From Bradyrhizobium sp. CB1650 (lineage in GTDB: Bacteria > Pseudomonadota > Alphaproteobacteria > Rhizobiales > Xanthobacteraceae): DNA of 64,000 nucleotides. Positions within the stretch are counted from its first letter, which is position 1. Each line of letters opens with the position of its first letter. This document shows positions 43,699 to 53,771 of the stretch, in pieces. Below the pieces are notes generated by a model. That model was not told the origin of the DNA, searched no databases, and saw nothing but the letters and a program-made list of their open reading frames with translations. The DNA lies in the NCBI RefSeq assembly GCF_029761915.1, contig NZ_CP121695.1, positions 7,345,501-7,409,500 of the forward strand, read 5' to 3'. The position numbers were made by a program, and so were the translations under genes.

Positions 43699-44097
43699 AT
43701 GGCGAAGCCCCCGAGCAACGAGTTTGGCAAGCGCCGGCCGGCACCCGTGCCGCCGTCGTCGCGTGAGCCGGTGAAGCGCTCCGGCCATGTCGCTTTGCTG
43801 GTGATGGGCACGATCGCGGTCGGCGCGACCGCCTACACGCTGATGCCGCGCCAGAACTGCGATCCGCCGCCTCCGGGCACTGCGGCACCGACGCAGACGA
43901 CCACCGCTTGCGCCAGCAGCAGCCACGGCTCCTCCGGCGGCAGCGGCGGCTCGCGATCGTCGTCGCGTTCGAGCTTCTTCAGCAGCGACTCGTCCAGCCA
44001 TTCCTCGTCGGGGACGTCGTCCGACGCCGGCTCCAGTGGCGTCACGCGCGGTGGCTTCGGCTCCTTTGCGCATTCCTTCTTCTCGGGAGGCGGCTGA
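43699..44097 (+). CDS. DUF1190 protein (YgiB/YjfM-like)
   Basis: 132 residues: a basic Pro-rich start, one membrane helix (HVALLVMGTIAVGATAYTL) and an extracytoplasmic tail dominated by Ser and Gly (residues 70-115), ending GGFGSFAHSFFSGGG. This matches the DUF1190/YgiB group. The low-complexity tail may be a substrate or scaffold for the ATP-grasp enzyme encoded next, which starts 3 nt after this stop (inference). Confidence 0.85.
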   Translation: MAKPPSNEFGKRRPAPVPPSSREPVKRSGHVALLVMGTIAVGATAYTLMPRQNCDPPPPGTAAPTQTTTACASSSHGSSGGSGGSRSSSRSSFFSSDSSSHSSSGTSSDAGSSGVTRGGFGSFAHSFFSGGG

Positions 44098-44100
44098 CAG

Positions 44101-45261
44101 ATGCAGCGCATCACCTGTCCCGAACGCGACGACTGGCGGCGGACCGCCGAACAATGCGGCTTCGACTTCCACACCATCGACGGTGAACGCTACTGGGACG
44201 AGCGCGCTTACTATGCCTTCACGCTCGACGAGATCGAGACCGGCATCGAGACGCCGACCGGTGAGATCGATGCGATGTGCCTGGAGCTCGCCGGCCGCGT
44301 GATCGGTGACGAGCGCCTTCTGCGGCGACTGCGGATTCCGGAGGCGTTCTGGGATCTGATTGCGGAAAGCTGGGCGCGCGACGACCGCAGCCTCTACGGC
44401 CGGCTCGATTTGAAGTTCGACGGCGAGACGCCGGCGAAGCTGCTCGAATACAACGCGGATACGCCGACCTCGATCTTCGAGGCCGCGGTGTTTCAATGGA
44501 CCTGGCTCGAGCAGGCGATCGAGCGGCACATCATCCCGGCACGCGCCGATCAGTTCAACTCCATCCATGAGCGGCTGATCGACGCCTGGAAGACGATCGG
44601 CGCGGGTCGTCATCTGCATCTGACCGGCACCACCGGCAATGACGAGGACGCCGGTACCCTCCTCTATCTCGAGGACACAGCGCGCCAGGCCGGGCTTGCG
44701 ACCACGCTGCTCGACATCGAGGAGATCGGCTGGCGCGACGCTAGCTGCGGCTTCGTCGATCTTGACGACCGCGACATCGCGCTTGCGTTCAAGCTGTACC
44801 CCTGGGAGTGGATGTTCCATGACGACTTCGGCGCAAAGCTTGCGGAAGCGCCGACGCGTTGGATCGAGCCGCCCTGGAAGGCGGTGCTCTCCAACAAGGG
44901 CATCCTGCCGCTGCTCTGGGAGATGTTCCCGAACCATCCCAATTTGCTGCCGGCCTTCTTCGAGGACGACCCGCGTGCCGCCGAGCTCGGAACGTCCTTT
45001 GTGCGCAAGCCGCTGCTGTCGCGCGAGGGCGCCAATGTCACGCTGGTCTCGGGCGGTGTGCCGCTCGACGAGCATGCAGGTCCGTACGGCGCCGAAGGCT
45101 TCGTGCGCCAGGCGCTGTCGCCGCTACCGAATTTTTCAGGCTTGCATCCGGTGGTGGGAAGCTGGCTGGTGAACCACGTGCCGAGCGGCCTGTCGATCCG
45201 CGAGGACGAGAGCCCCATCACCGGCAACAGCTCGCGGTTTCTGCCGCATGCGATTTTGTGA
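44101..45261 (+). CDS. glutathionylspermidine synthase-like ATP-grasp ligase (YgiC/YjfC)
   Basis: 386 residues. It follows the C-terminal synthetase of GspS: YGRLDLKFDGETPAKLLEYNADTPTSIFEAAVFQW, then KLYPWEWMFHDDFGA, WIEPPWKAVLSNKGILPLLWEMFPNHPNLLPA and a final PFEREDE-equivalent KPLLSREGANVTL. It is an ATP-grasp amide ligase without the amidase half. Real glutathionylspermidine synthesis is doubtful for YgiC-type members, and the substrate is unknown. It is last in the DUF350-DUF1190-ligase operon. Confidence 0.9.
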   Translation: MQRITCPERDDWRRTAEQCGFDFHTIDGERYWDERAYYAFTLDEIETGIETPTGEIDAMCLELAGRVIGDERLLRRLRIPEAFWDLIAESWARDDRSLYGRLDLKFDGETPAKLLEYNADTPTSIFEAAVFQWTWLEQAIERHIIPARADQFNSIHERLIDAWKTIGAGRHLHLTGTTGNDEDAGTLLYLEDTARQAGLATTLLDIEEIGWRDASCGFVDLDDRDIALAFKLYPWEWMFHDDFGAKLAEAPTRWIEPPWKAVLSNKGILPLLWEMFPNHPNLLPAFFEDDPRAAELGTSFVRKPLLSREGANVTLVSGGVPLDEHAGPYGAEGFVRQALSPLPNFSGLHPVVGSWLVNHVPSGLSIREDESPITGNSSRFLPHAIL

Positions 45262-45264
45262 TCT

Positions 45265-45416
45265 TTCCCTCTCCCCGTTCTTACGGGGAGAGGGCTGGGG
45301 TGAGGGGCTGCTTCCGCAAAAAAGGTGACAGACGGACTCGCGGAGAGTCCCCCTCACCCGAATTCGAGCTGCGCTCGAATTCGACCTCTCCCCGCAAGCG
45401 GGGCGAGGTGAAGAAG
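45265..45416. repeat. composite palindromic repeat region
   Basis: It contains CCCTCTCCCCG-TTCTTA-CGGGGAGAGGG, an inner ATTCGAGC-TGC-GCTCGAAT hairpin and a second CCTCTCCCCGC...GCGGGGCGAGG. It is a dispersed repeat related to that at 2272-2305 and separates the convergent ligase and cheR genes. Confidence 0.75.
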
Positions 45417-45420
45417 CACC

Positions 45421-46293
45421 TCACCTCGCCGCGGCGACCTTCAGCGGCTGCGGCATCAATCCACCCATCGGGCGGCCGGAGCGTGCCGGGTTGAGCTGGT
45501 AGAGGCCGCGGCGCTCGGTGACGGGGCGGAAGGCATCCGTGATGCCGACGACGGATTCGGCCGCGCCGAGCAGCAGCGTGCCGTCAGCCTCAAGGCCCTT
45601 CGCGATGCGCTCGAAGATCACCGCTTTGGTGTCCTGGTCGAAATAAATCAGCACGTTGCGGCAGAAGATGACGTCGAACGTGCCGAGATGGGAAAAGTCC
45701 TGCAGCAGATTGAGCTGACGGAACTGGACCATCGAACGGACGTCGGCGTTGAGCTGCCAGATATCCCCGGACTGCGTGAAATACTTCACCAGCATCTGGA
45801 TCGGCAGGCCGCGCTGCACCTCGAACTGGCTGTAGACGCCGGCCTTGGATTTCTCCAGCACCTCCTGCGACAGATCGGTGGCGATGATCTCGATACGCCA
45901 GCCGGCGAACGCGGCAGCCATCTCCTTCAGGCATATCGCGATCGAATAGGGCTCCTGACCCGTCGACGATGCCGCCGACCAGATGCGGAGGCTCTTGCGC
46001 GCGGCGCGCGTCTTGATCAGGCCGGGCAGGATGGTGTCGCGCAGATGGTCGAACGGCATCTTGTCGCGAAAGAAAAAGGTTTCGTTCGTGGTCATCGCCT
46101 CGACCACGTCGGTGGCGAGCCGGCCGTCGCCGCTCCTGATCTTCAGCACGAGGTCCGAAATGCCGGACAAGCTCGCCCTGCGGGCGAGAGGCAGCAGCCG
46201 ACTCTCGACCAGATACTGCTTGTCGGCGGAGAGATCGAGACCGGAGCGCTCTTTCAGGAACTTGCGGACATACTCATAGTCGACCGGAGTCAC
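45421..46293 (-). CDS. cheR: chemotaxis methyltransferase CheR
   Basis: 290 residues from GTG at 46293, overlapping the cheB stop (GTGA). The N-terminal helical domain is [18 protein letters not shown]. The SAM site is [19 protein letters not shown], followed by [17 protein letters not shown] and [14 protein letters not shown]. It methylates receptor glutamates for adaptation, opposed by CheB. It is last of the cheA-W-Y-B-R run. No receptor gene is in the window. Confidence 0.95.
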   Translation of the reverse strand: MTPVDYEYVRKFLKERSGLDLSADKQYLVESRLLPLARRASLSGISDLVLKIRSGDGRLATDVVEAMTTNETFFFRDKMPFDHLRDTILPGLIKTRAARKSLRIWSAASSTGQEPYSIAICLKEMAAAFAGWRIEIIATDLSQEVLEKSKAGVYSQFEVQRGLPIQMLVKYFTQSGDIWQLNADVRSMVQFRQLNLLQDFSHLGTFDVIFCRNVLIYFDQDTKAVIFERIAKGLEADGTLLLGAAESVVGITDAFRPVTERRGLYQLNPARSGRPMGGLMPQPLKVAAAR

Positions 46294-47468
46294 GAGCGGT
46301 CTCCCGCAAACAGGCGATTGACCTTCGCGCCGATCTGGTTGAGCGGCAGGATCGCGGCGCAGATGCCGGCGTTGGCTGCCGCGCCCGGCATGCCCCACAC
46401 CACGCTGGAAGCCTCGTCCTGCGCGATTACGCTGCCGCCGGCGGCGGCGATGTCCTTGCCGCCGCGCATGCCGTCCGAGCCCATGCCGGTCAGGATCACG
46501 GCGAGGATGCCACCGTGCCAGATCTCGATCGCGGAGGTGAAGAGCGGATCGACCGCGGGCTTGCAGAAATTGACGGCGGGGCCGTCGTCGAGCGCGATCG
46601 CGACATCCGTGCCGTTGCGCGCGACGCGCATGTGCTTGCCGCCGGGTGCGAGATAGATCCGTCCCGCTTTCACCGGCTCGCCGTCAACCGCTTCATGCGC
46701 GGGCCGGCGGCTCGTACGCGCCAGGTGCTCGGCGAGAATGGTGGTGAAGGTCGGCGGCATGTGCTGGGTGATGAGCACCGGGAAGCGGTCGATCACGGGG
46801 CCCAGCTCGGTCACCAGCGCCATCAACGCCTGCGGGCCGCCGGTCGAAGAGCCGATCAGGAGCACCTTCGGCGCCTGGACCGAGAACGGGCGTGTCGCCA
46901 GCGGGGCTGATGGGGCATGCACGGCAGGCGCCGGCGCGGCAGGCCGCGCGGGCACCAGCGGGGCATGGGCCGCGGGTGCCAGCGGCGGACTCGCAACCGC
47001 AGGCTTCCTGCGCAGCCGCGCGCCGAGATGGCGGATCTTCTGGATCAGGTCGTGGTGGAAGATGTCGGCGGCCGAGGCGTCGCGCGTCGATTCGGGCTTC
47101 GGAATGTAATCGGCTGCACCCAGGGACAGCGCCTTGAAGCTGATCTCCGCGTTGCGACGGGTCAGCGTCGAGGCCATGATGATGACGAGATCGCGCTTCT
47201 TGGCGAGCAGCTTCGGCAGTGCCGAGAGGCCGTCGAGATCCGGCATTTCGATGTCGAGTACGGCGACGTCGGGATTGATGCGTTCGATCTGGTTGACCGC
47301 CTCTAACCCGGTGCGCAACGAGGCCGCGACTTCCATGTCGTGCTCGGCCCCGATCCAGCGCGAGATCAGACCGCGAATGACGACGGAGTCGTCGACGATC
47401 ATCACGCGCAGCGGCCCCGCTTCCCGCGACGGGCTCGTGGTCGAATTACCTGCGAACGCAATACTCAT
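46290..47468 (-). CDS. cheB: chemotaxis methylesterase/glutaminase CheB
   Basis: 392 residues. The receiver, [20 protein letters not shown], has phosphoacceptor D72 in [13 protein letters not shown]. An Ala/Pro-rich linker (about 155-195) leads to the catalytic domain, with nucleophile Ser in [14 protein letters not shown], His in [11 protein letters not shown] and Asp in [14 protein letters not shown]. It removes methyl groups from receptors when phosphorylated by CheA. Confidence 0.95.
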   Translation of the reverse strand: MSIAFAGNSTTSPSREAGPLRVMIVDDSVVIRGLISRWIGAEHDMEVAASLRTGLEAVNQIERINPDVAVLDIEMPDLDGLSALPKLLAKKRDLVIIMASTLTRRNAEISFKALSLGAADYIPKPESTRDASAADIFHHDLIQKIRHLGARLRRKPAVASPPLAPAAHAPLVPARPAAPAPAVHAPSAPLATRPFSVQAPKVLLIGSSTGGPQALMALVTELGPVIDRFPVLITQHMPPTFTTILAEHLARTSRRPAHEAVDGEPVKAGRIYLAPGGKHMRVARNGTDVAIALDDGPAVNFCKPAVDPLFTSAIEIWHGGILAVILTGMGSDGMRGGKDIAAAGGSVIAQDEASSVVWGMPGAAANAGICAAILPLNQIGAKVNRLFAGDRS

Positions 47469-47543
47469 TACTCACCAACTCAGACTGAAACGGTTCAGTT
47501 AACAACAAAAGCCGAAGGATCCGCTCAGCCTCCGGTCGATCAT

Positions 47544-47909
<366 letters not shown>

Positions 47910-47979
47910 GTGAACCTCTACTTCTCTGCCCTCGAGGGGCACTTCCAATTGCAAGTCCGTCGGCGGCCTCGCCGCCGTA

Positions 47980-48450
47980 TCAGGCCGCCATCATGTCGGG
48001 CGCGAGCTCGAGGACGCGATCGACGTCGAGGACGACCATGAGCTGTCCGTCGAGGCGGTGGACGCCGCCGGCGAGCTTGGCCATGCGGGGGTCGAGGTTG
48101 ACGGGGTTTTCCTCTTTGCCGTCTTCGAGCAGGCGCAGCACCTCGCCGATCTGGTCGATCAGCAAGCCATAGGATTCGCCGCGCAGGTCGACGCCGACCG
48201 CCATCGGCGGCTTGCCGTCGTCGGCCTTGGGCAGGCCGAGCCGGGCGCGCATGTCGACCACGGTGACGATGCGGCCGCGCAGATTGAGCACGCCGGCGAT
48301 CTCGCCGGAGGCCAACGGCACGCGGGTGACGCGTTCGGGCATGAACACGTCCTGGACGCGGGAGATCGGCAGGCCGAAGAGCTGGCCGCCGATCATCGCG
48401 GTGACGTACTCGACCATGGCGCCTTCGACGGTCTGCATCTTGGTGCTCAT
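47980..48450 (-). CDS. cheW: chemotaxis coupling protein CheW
   Basis: 156 residues. A single CheW domain: YVTAMIGGQLFGLPISRVQDVFMPE, IAGVLNLRGRIVTVVDMRARLGLP and VDRVLEL near the end. It links receptors to CheA. It lies 55 nt after cheA in the same direction. The CheA also has its own CheW-like domain. Confidence 0.94.
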   Translation of the reverse strand: MSTKMQTVEGAMVEYVTAMIGGQLFGLPISRVQDVFMPERVTRVPLASGEIAGVLNLRGRIVTVVDMRARLGLPKADDGKPPMAVGVDLRGESYGLLIDQIGEVLRLLEDGKEENPVNLDPRMAKLAGGVHRLDGQLMVVLDVDRVLELAPDMMAA

Positions 48451-48505
48451 CGCTGGATCTCCTGCCCCGCCCTCAACCGCTTCGTGCTTTTCCGGATCAT
48501 GCTTC

Positions 48506-51289
48506 TTACGCCGCCGCCCGGCTCAGCTCGGCGGCGCCGGCGGCGGTGGCGGTCTGTTCCTTCAGCGCCGCGATCAGGCCGGGACGGTCGAACTTGGCGA
48601 CATAGTCGTGGAAGCCGGCCTGGCGGCCGCGCTCGATCGCCGCCGGCGAGACCAGCGCCGACAGGCCGATGATCGGCATCGCGGCGAGATTGTGGTCGGT
48701 GCGCAGCGCTTCGGCGAACTCGAACCCGTTCATGTCGGGCATCTCGATGTCGGTCAGCACCACATCGAAGCTCTGGCCGGCGCGCAGCGTCGCCAGGGCC
48801 TCCTGCGCGCCGCCCGCGGTGCGGACCCGGTAGCCGGCGGCTTTCAGCACCGGGGCCAGCATGTTGCGGAAGAAGGCGCTGTCGTCGACCAAGAGCACCG
48901 ACTGCGAGGCCATCGACGGCTTCATCTCCTTGCGGGTGAACCAGTCGGCAAACGCCATCGGCAGGAAGTGGCCGACGTCGATCACCTCGGTGGCCTGGCC
49001 CTTGATCACGGCCGAGCCGAGGATGCCGGCCGAGGAGCCGCCGACCTCGATGTTGAGCCGCTCCTCGACGATGTCGATGATCTCGTCGACGACGAGGCCC
49101 ATGGAACGGCCGTCGTCGGCGAACACCAGGATCGGCTGCACCCCCTGGCTCGCAATGCGGACGCCCTCCATGGCGACCAGCGGCATGAGCTGCTCGCGGT
49201 ACTGCACCATGTAGCGGCCGTTGCTGAACTCGATCTTGTCGGCGGGCAGCTCTTCGAGCCGGGTGACGAGGCCGAGCGGCACCGCCTTGGGCTGGCTCGA
49301 GCCGGCGCGGAACACCAGGAGCGAGGTGGTCTGCTCGCCACTGCCGATGTGAGGGCCGGCGGCCTCGTCGGCCATGTCATGGGCCGAGGCGCCGGAGGCG
49401 CCGAGCGCCTTGGCAATGCCGTTGGGGTCGATGATCATGATCACGGCGCCATCGCCCAAAATGGTGTTGCCGGAGAACATGTCGATGTGGCGCAGCTTGG
49501 TCGACATCGGCTTGACCACGATCTCCTCGGTGTGGAACACGCCGTCGACGACGATGCCGAAGGTCTGGCTGCCGACCTGGGTCACCACGATAAAGCCGTT
49601 CTCGGGATCGCTGGCGGCGCCATCGTCGATCTTCAAGAGCTTCTTCAAATGGATCAGCGGCAGCAGCTTGTTGCGCAGGCGCAGCACCGCGGTGTCCTTG
49701 ATGCGCTCGATGCGGTGCTCGGAGTTGGCGCGGGCCCGCACCAGCTCGACCACGGACAATTGCGGGATGGCGAAGCGGTCGCCGCCGGCCTCGACGATCA
49801 GCGCCGAGACGATCGCCAGCGTCAGCGGGATCTTGATGGTGACGGAGGAGCCTTCGCCGGCGACCGACTTGATGTCGATGGTGCCGCCGATCTGGTCGAT
49901 ATTGGTGCGCACCACGTCCATGCCGACGCCGCGCCCCGACACCGAGGTGATGGCGGCCGCGGTGGAGAAGCCCGGCGCGAAGATGAACTTGTGGATCTGG
50001 GCTTCGCTCATCTTCTCGAGCTCGGCCTCGGTGACCAGACCGCTCGAGAGCGCCTTGGCCTTGATCTTCTCGGTGTTGAGGCCTCTGCCGTTGTCGGCGA
50101 TGCAGATGATGATGTGGCCGCCCTCGTGATAGGCGGACAGGCGGATGGTGCCCTGCTCGCCCTTGCCGGTCGCCACGCGCTCGGCCGGGGTCTCCAGGCC
50201 ATGATCGGCGGAGTTGCGCACCATATGGGTGAGCGGGTCCTTGATCAGGTCGAGCACCTGGCGGTCGAGCTCGGTGTCGGCGCCGTGCATCTCGAGCTCG
50301 ATCTGCTTGCCGAGTTCGCTCGACAGATCGCGCACGATGCGCGGCAGCTTCTGCCAGGCATTGCCGATCGGCTGCATCCGCGTCTTCATGACGCCCTCCT
50401 GCAGCTCGGCGGTGACGTTGGACAGCCGCTGCAACGGCACCTTGAACTCGGTGTCCTCGTTGCGGCGGGAGATCTCCAGGAGCTGGTTGCGGGTCAAGAC
50501 CAGCTCGGAGACCATGGTCATCAGATGCTCCAGCGTGTCCACGTTGACGCGGATCGACTGGTTGGCGACGCGGTCGCCCTCGGCGGCGGTCTCGTCCGCC
50601 ATCGACTTCTTGGGCGAGGGTTTCGCGGCGGGCCTGGCGGTTTCCTTGGCGGTCTCCTTGGCGGCCGGCGCCGGCGCGGCCTTGACGTCGGCCCTGACGT
50701 CGGCCTTGGCGACCGGCGGCACCTCGATCGCGGTCTCGCGGAAGGCGCGCTCGAGCTCGTCCAGCGACACCTCGCCCGGGCGCAACGGCCGCTCCAGCGT
50801 CTGATCGACCAGCGCGCCCGTGGTCATCGCCTTGGCCGCTGCGGCCGCCGGGGCCTCCGGCGCCAGCGGCGGCGCCTCAGTGACGGGTGCCCCCCCGGCC
50901 GCCAGCGCCGCCATGCCCTGCTCGACCATCGCCTCCAGCTTGTCGATCAGGTCGCGGTCATTGCCCTCCGGCTCGGCTTCGCTCGCCTCGAGCCCGGCCA
51001 AAATCTCCTTGATGCGGTCGATCGACGACAGGATCACCGTCACCGCCTGGCCCGTCACCGGCATGCCGTCGCGGAACTTGCCCATCAAGGTCTCGCCGGC
51101 ATGCGCCAGCGCTTCCAGCCGCGGCAAGCCCAGAAAACCGCACGTCCCCTTGATGGTGTGGACCAGGCGGAAGATGTTATCCAGGATCTTGGCGTTGTTC
51201 GGCTCCTGCTCGAACTTCACCAATTGATTGTCGACGGTGTCCAGGCTCTCGCTGGTCTCCGTCAAAAACTCCCGCAACAGATCATCCAT
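48506..51289 (-). CDS. cheA: hybrid chemotaxis histidine kinase CheA with C-terminal receiver
   Basis: 927 residues. HPt domain at the N-terminus, with the phospho-His at H44 in LVHTIKGTCGFLGL. An Ala-rich linker follows, then a dimerisation helix (MTMVSELVLTRNQLLEISRR) and the ATPase: HMVRNSADHGLETP (N box), IADNGRGLN (G1), GFSTAAAITSVSGRGVGMDVV (F and G2). A CheW-like domain comes next (RFAIPQLSVVELVRAR), then a receiver at the C-terminus (VLLVDDSAFFRNMLAPVLKAAG, Asp in VVLTDIEMPDMNG). The extra receiver is common in alphaproteobacterial and FrzE-like kinases and may tune signal decay. Confidence 0.96.
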   Translation of the reverse strand: MDDLLREFLTETSESLDTVDNQLVKFEQEPNNAKILDNIFRLVHTIKGTCGFLGLPRLEALAHAGETLMGKFRDGMPVTGQAVTVILSSIDRIKEILAGLEASEAEPEGNDRDLIDKLEAMVEQGMAALAAGGAPVTEAPPLAPEAPAAAAAKAMTTGALVDQTLERPLRPGEVSLDELERAFRETAIEVPPVAKADVRADVKAAPAPAAKETAKETARPAAKPSPKKSMADETAAEGDRVANQSIRVNVDTLEHLMTMVSELVLTRNQLLEISRRNEDTEFKVPLQRLSNVTAELQEGVMKTRMQPIGNAWQKLPRIVRDLSSELGKQIELEMHGADTELDRQVLDLIKDPLTHMVRNSADHGLETPAERVATGKGEQGTIRLSAYHEGGHIIICIADNGRGLNTEKIKAKALSSGLVTEAELEKMSEAQIHKFIFAPGFSTAAAITSVSGRGVGMDVVRTNIDQIGGTIDIKSVAGEGSSVTIKIPLTLAIVSALIVEAGGDRFAIPQLSVVELVRARANSEHRIERIKDTAVLRLRNKLLPLIHLKKLLKIDDGAASDPENGFIVVTQVGSQTFGIVVDGVFHTEEIVVKPMSTKLRHIDMFSGNTILGDGAVIMIIDPNGIAKALGASGASAHDMADEAAGPHIGSGEQTTSLLVFRAGSSQPKAVPLGLVTRLEELPADKIEFSNGRYMVQYREQLMPLVAMEGVRIASQGVQPILVFADDGRSMGLVVDEIIDIVEERLNIEVGGSSAGILGSAVIKGQATEVIDVGHFLPMAFADWFTRKEMKPSMASQSVLLVDDSAFFRNMLAPVLKAAGYRVRTAGGAQEALATLRAGQSFDVVLTDIEMPDMNGFEFAEALRTDHNLAAMPIIGLSALVSPAAIERGRQAGFHDYVAKFDRPGLIAALKEQTATAAGAAELSRAAA

Positions 51290-51415
51290 GAAAACAGGCC
51301 TTCATACAGGGAGGCACGCACGACGCGTATGCGCCTTCAGAATGGGGCCAGCTTCACCGCAAACCGTTTAATATTGGTTGAGTAAGTGCAAAAGAACGGG
51401 ACCAACAAATAGATA

Positions 51416-51442
51416 AGGCGCTCCGGACAACCCGAAGCGCCT
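51416..51442 (-). terminator. hairpin downstream of chpT
   Basis: 7-bp arms AGGCGCT / AGCGCCT, extended by an inner CGG/CCG, 40 nt after the chpT stop on the minus strand. It is followed by TATCTATTTG, so a moderate terminator. Confidence 0.5.
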
Positions 51443-51481
51443 CGTAAAGATTCGATTAACCGCCTGCGAACGGCGGCGCGT

Positions 51482-52135
51482 TCACGAAGCAGTCACGATG
51501 ATGGCTTCGCCTTCCGGCGCGAGCGTCACGGTGAGACCACAGGCCTGCGCCAGCAGCCGCGTATAGTAAGGCTGGATCGCGTGCGCATCCGCGGCCGGGC
51601 CACGCTCGCCGCTCAGGAGCTCGGCGATGTTCTGCGGCAGGCGCGCATTGTGTCCCGTCGACGTGACGCGAAAGCTCATGGTCTCGCCCTCGCCGATCGG
51701 ATCGACCGTCAGCGTGCCGCCGCGCGGGATGGTGTGCTGCGCGATCACGAGCATGTTGAGCAGCAGCTTGACGCGATTCTTCGGCAACAGCAGCCGCGGC
51801 AGGTTCCAGGTGATCGTGCACTTGCCGTCCTCGATGTGGCCGCGCGCCATGGTCTGCGCGTCGCCGAGATCGATCTGTGCGCCCGAGGAGCCGGCGGCAC
51901 CGAAGGCGAGGCGGCAGAACTGCAGGCGGGCCGACGCCGTCTTGGCGCTCTTGCGGATCAGCTCGAGCGCGAAATCGCGGTCCTCGGGCTTGGGATCGTC
52001 GTCGAGCACCTCGAGCCCGTTGACGATGGCGCCGACGGGGCTGATGAGATCATGACAGACACGCGAGCACAGCAGTGCCGCGAGTTCGAGCATATCGGGA
52101 GCAGTAGCGGTACCGGGTGACGAGGTGCCAGACAT
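51482..52135 (-). CDS. chpT: histidine phosphotransferase ChpT
   Basis: 217 residues from ATG at 52135. The phosphoacceptor helix is LAALLCSRVCHDLISPVGAIVNGLEVL, with H28. The C-terminal half is a degenerate GHKL-like domain (MSFRVTSTGHNARL, then IQPYYTRLLAQACGLTVTL) that no longer binds ATP in this family. ChpT relays phosphate from the hybrid kinase CckA to CtrA and CpdR. CtrA is encoded about 13 kb away. CckA is not in the window. It lies upstream of cheA in the same direction, with a hairpin between them. Confidence 0.92.
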   Translation of the reverse strand: MSGTSSPGTATAPDMLELAALLCSRVCHDLISPVGAIVNGLEVLDDDPKPEDRDFALELIRKSAKTASARLQFCRLAFGAAGSSGAQIDLGDAQTMARGHIEDGKCTITWNLPRLLLPKNRVKLLLNMLVIAQHTIPRGGTLTVDPIGEGETMSFRVTSTGHNARLPQNIAELLSGERGPAADAHAIQPYYTRLLAQACGLTVTLAPEGEAIIVTAS

Positions 52136-52327
52136 TAGAGGGGTCCTGGAGGGTTCCTGGAATTGCACGGCGCGGACGCGGCGAATCACGCATGCTTGAC
52201 GGGTGGCGCGGGTTCTAACATTCGCAAGCCGGTCGCAGCTAGCTTGCGATAGGTTCGAAGCGGCCATAATGCAGCGGTCGAATCAACCGAACAGAGGACG
52301 AAACTTGCCGATGAATGAGGCACCTAG

Positions 52328-53152
52328 GTGAAGCGCATCATCGAGGCCGAGGCCGCGACCGGCCTGATGGAGCCGCTCACGGCGCTGGTGGTGAAGGCGG
52401 GCGAAGCCATCCTCGCGGTCAATCGCGCAGCGATGCGGGTCGACGGCAAGCAGGACGGCTCGCCCGTGACCGAGGCTGATCTCGCCGCCGACCGGATCAT
52501 CGCGGACGGTCTCGCTCAACTCGCCGGCGACGTGCCGACGCTCTCGGAAGAACGGACCCACCTCGCCTCTCCGCCGTTTCAGGGCAGCTTCTTCCTGATC
52601 GATCCGCTCGACGGAACCAAAGAGTTCGTCGCCGGCCGTGACGAGTTTACCGTCAATCTCGCCCTCGTCACGCGCGGCGTGCCGGTGCTCGGCATCGTCA
52701 GCGCGCCTGCGCTCGGGCTGCTCTGGCGCGGCATCGTCGGGCGGGGCGCCGAGCGCGTGACATTTGACGGCGCTGTCATCGGTACCGCCGAGCCGATCCA
52801 TACCCGCAAGCTGCCGAACCAGGGCGAGCCCTGGGTCGCGGCGGTGAGCCGCTCGCATGGCGACAAGAAGAGCGAGGCGTTCATCGATGCCCGACCCAAT
52901 GCCGCGAGAAGGACGATCGGCTCGGCCGTGAAGTTCGGCCGGATCGCAGAAGGCACTGCCGACATCTATCCGCGCTTCGGGCCCACATCGGAATGGGACG
53001 TCGGAGCCGGCTGCGCAGTGGTGACCGCGGCCGGCGGCAGGGTCACCGACGGCAAGGGCGGCGAGCTCCGATTCGGCGAGCGTCGCGACACCGGCTTCAT
53101 CATCCCGGAATTCATCGCCTGGGGCGACCCGCAGGCGGCGCGGCTCTACTGA
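52328..53152 (+). CDS. cysQ: 3'(2'),5'-bisphosphate nucleotidase CysQ
   Basis: 274 residues from GTG at 52328 (AGGT upstream; a later ATG is possible). It is an inositol monophosphatase-like fold. Metal sites are KQDGSPVTEADLAADRI, FLIDPLDGTKEFVAGRDEFTVNLAL (the DPxDGT motif) and SEWDVGAGCAVVTAAGG. It removes the 3'-phosphate of PAP made during sulfate assimilation. It is convergent with, and overlaps by 7 nt, the YHS-domain gene. Confidence 0.93.
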   Translation: MKRIIEAEAATGLMEPLTALVVKAGEAILAVNRAAMRVDGKQDGSPVTEADLAADRIIADGLAQLAGDVPTLSEERTHLASPPFQGSFFLIDPLDGTKEFVAGRDEFTVNLALVTRGVPVLGIVSAPALGLLWRGIVGRGAERVTFDGAVIGTAEPIHTRKLPNQGEPWVAAVSRSHGDKKSEAFIDARPNAARRTIGSAVKFGRIAEGTADIYPRFGPTSEWDVGAGCAVVTAAGGRVTDGKGGELRFGERRDTGFIIPEFIAWGDPQAARLY

Positions 53153-53661
53153 CTGAGCTGTTCCTGGAGCGCCGGCCAGCGTTTGTTCACCTCATACAGG
53201 AAGCGCTCCGGATCGGCGGCGAAGGCGTCGCGATTGTCTTCGCGGCTAAACAGATAAAGCCGCTGCGCCGCGATCACGAAGAAGCGGGGATTGCCGGCGA
53301 CGGTCACGCCTCGGGCAATATCGGCCGCATCATAGCCGCCGAACTGTGGTCCGTAGATTTCGGGATGCGCCAGGAAGGAGGCCCGGTTGCCCTCGTTGCG
53401 GAAGCGCCAGACCGCACCCCAAAGATTCGCCTCGAACTCCACGGTCCCCTGGACCGGCTGGCCGTCGACGAAATAGGCCACGGGGTCGAAGCCTTCGATC
53501 GCCACCCCGCTGAAGCGATTGACGACGATCCGTTCGGTCGTGGCGGCCCGCGCCGGCAGCCCGGAGCAGGCGATCCATATGCCCGCCAGCAGGCAAACCA
53601 GGAGGCCGATCAAGGCAATTCCGGGGCGCAAAGGGCTAGCTTCCTGCCGTTCTGCCGTCAT
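53146..53661 (-). CDS. YHS-domain protein with N-terminal membrane anchor
   Basis: 171 residues from ATG at 53661. A hydrophobic N-terminal segment (IALIGLLVCLLAGIWIACSG) may be a signal or anchor. The YHS-like part is FSGVAIEGFDPVAYFVDGQPVQGTVEFEANLWGAVWRFRNEGNRASFLAHPEIYGPQFGGYDA, the usual fold of small metal-linked domains. Proteins of this type occur in alphaproteobacterial periplasm, and the function is unsettled. The canonical YHS Cys residues are absent here, so metal binding is doubtful. Confidence 0.85.
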   Translation of the reverse strand: MTAERQEASPLRPGIALIGLLVCLLAGIWIACSGLPARAATTERIVVNRFSGVAIEGFDPVAYFVDGQPVQGTVEFEANLWGAVWRFRNEGNRASFLAHPEIYGPQFGGYDAADIARGVTVAGNPRFFVIAAQRLYLFSREDNRDAFAADPERFLYEVNKRWPALQEQLSQ

Positions 53662-53771
53662 AGTTGCTGCGGATAACATCCGAGTCGAGGGGACATTCGG
53701 CGCAACCTAGAGCCGTGCCTGTTGGCGTCAGGTTAAGGGAAGTGACCGGATTCGGTACCAGGGGTTCTTTT

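Noticed and set aside
48212..51385. 1057-codon open frame on the plus strand
   Set aside because: It is fully antisense to cheA, whose domains and motifs are complete. The His/Arg/Asp/Gly-rich composition is typical of a GC-bias shadow.
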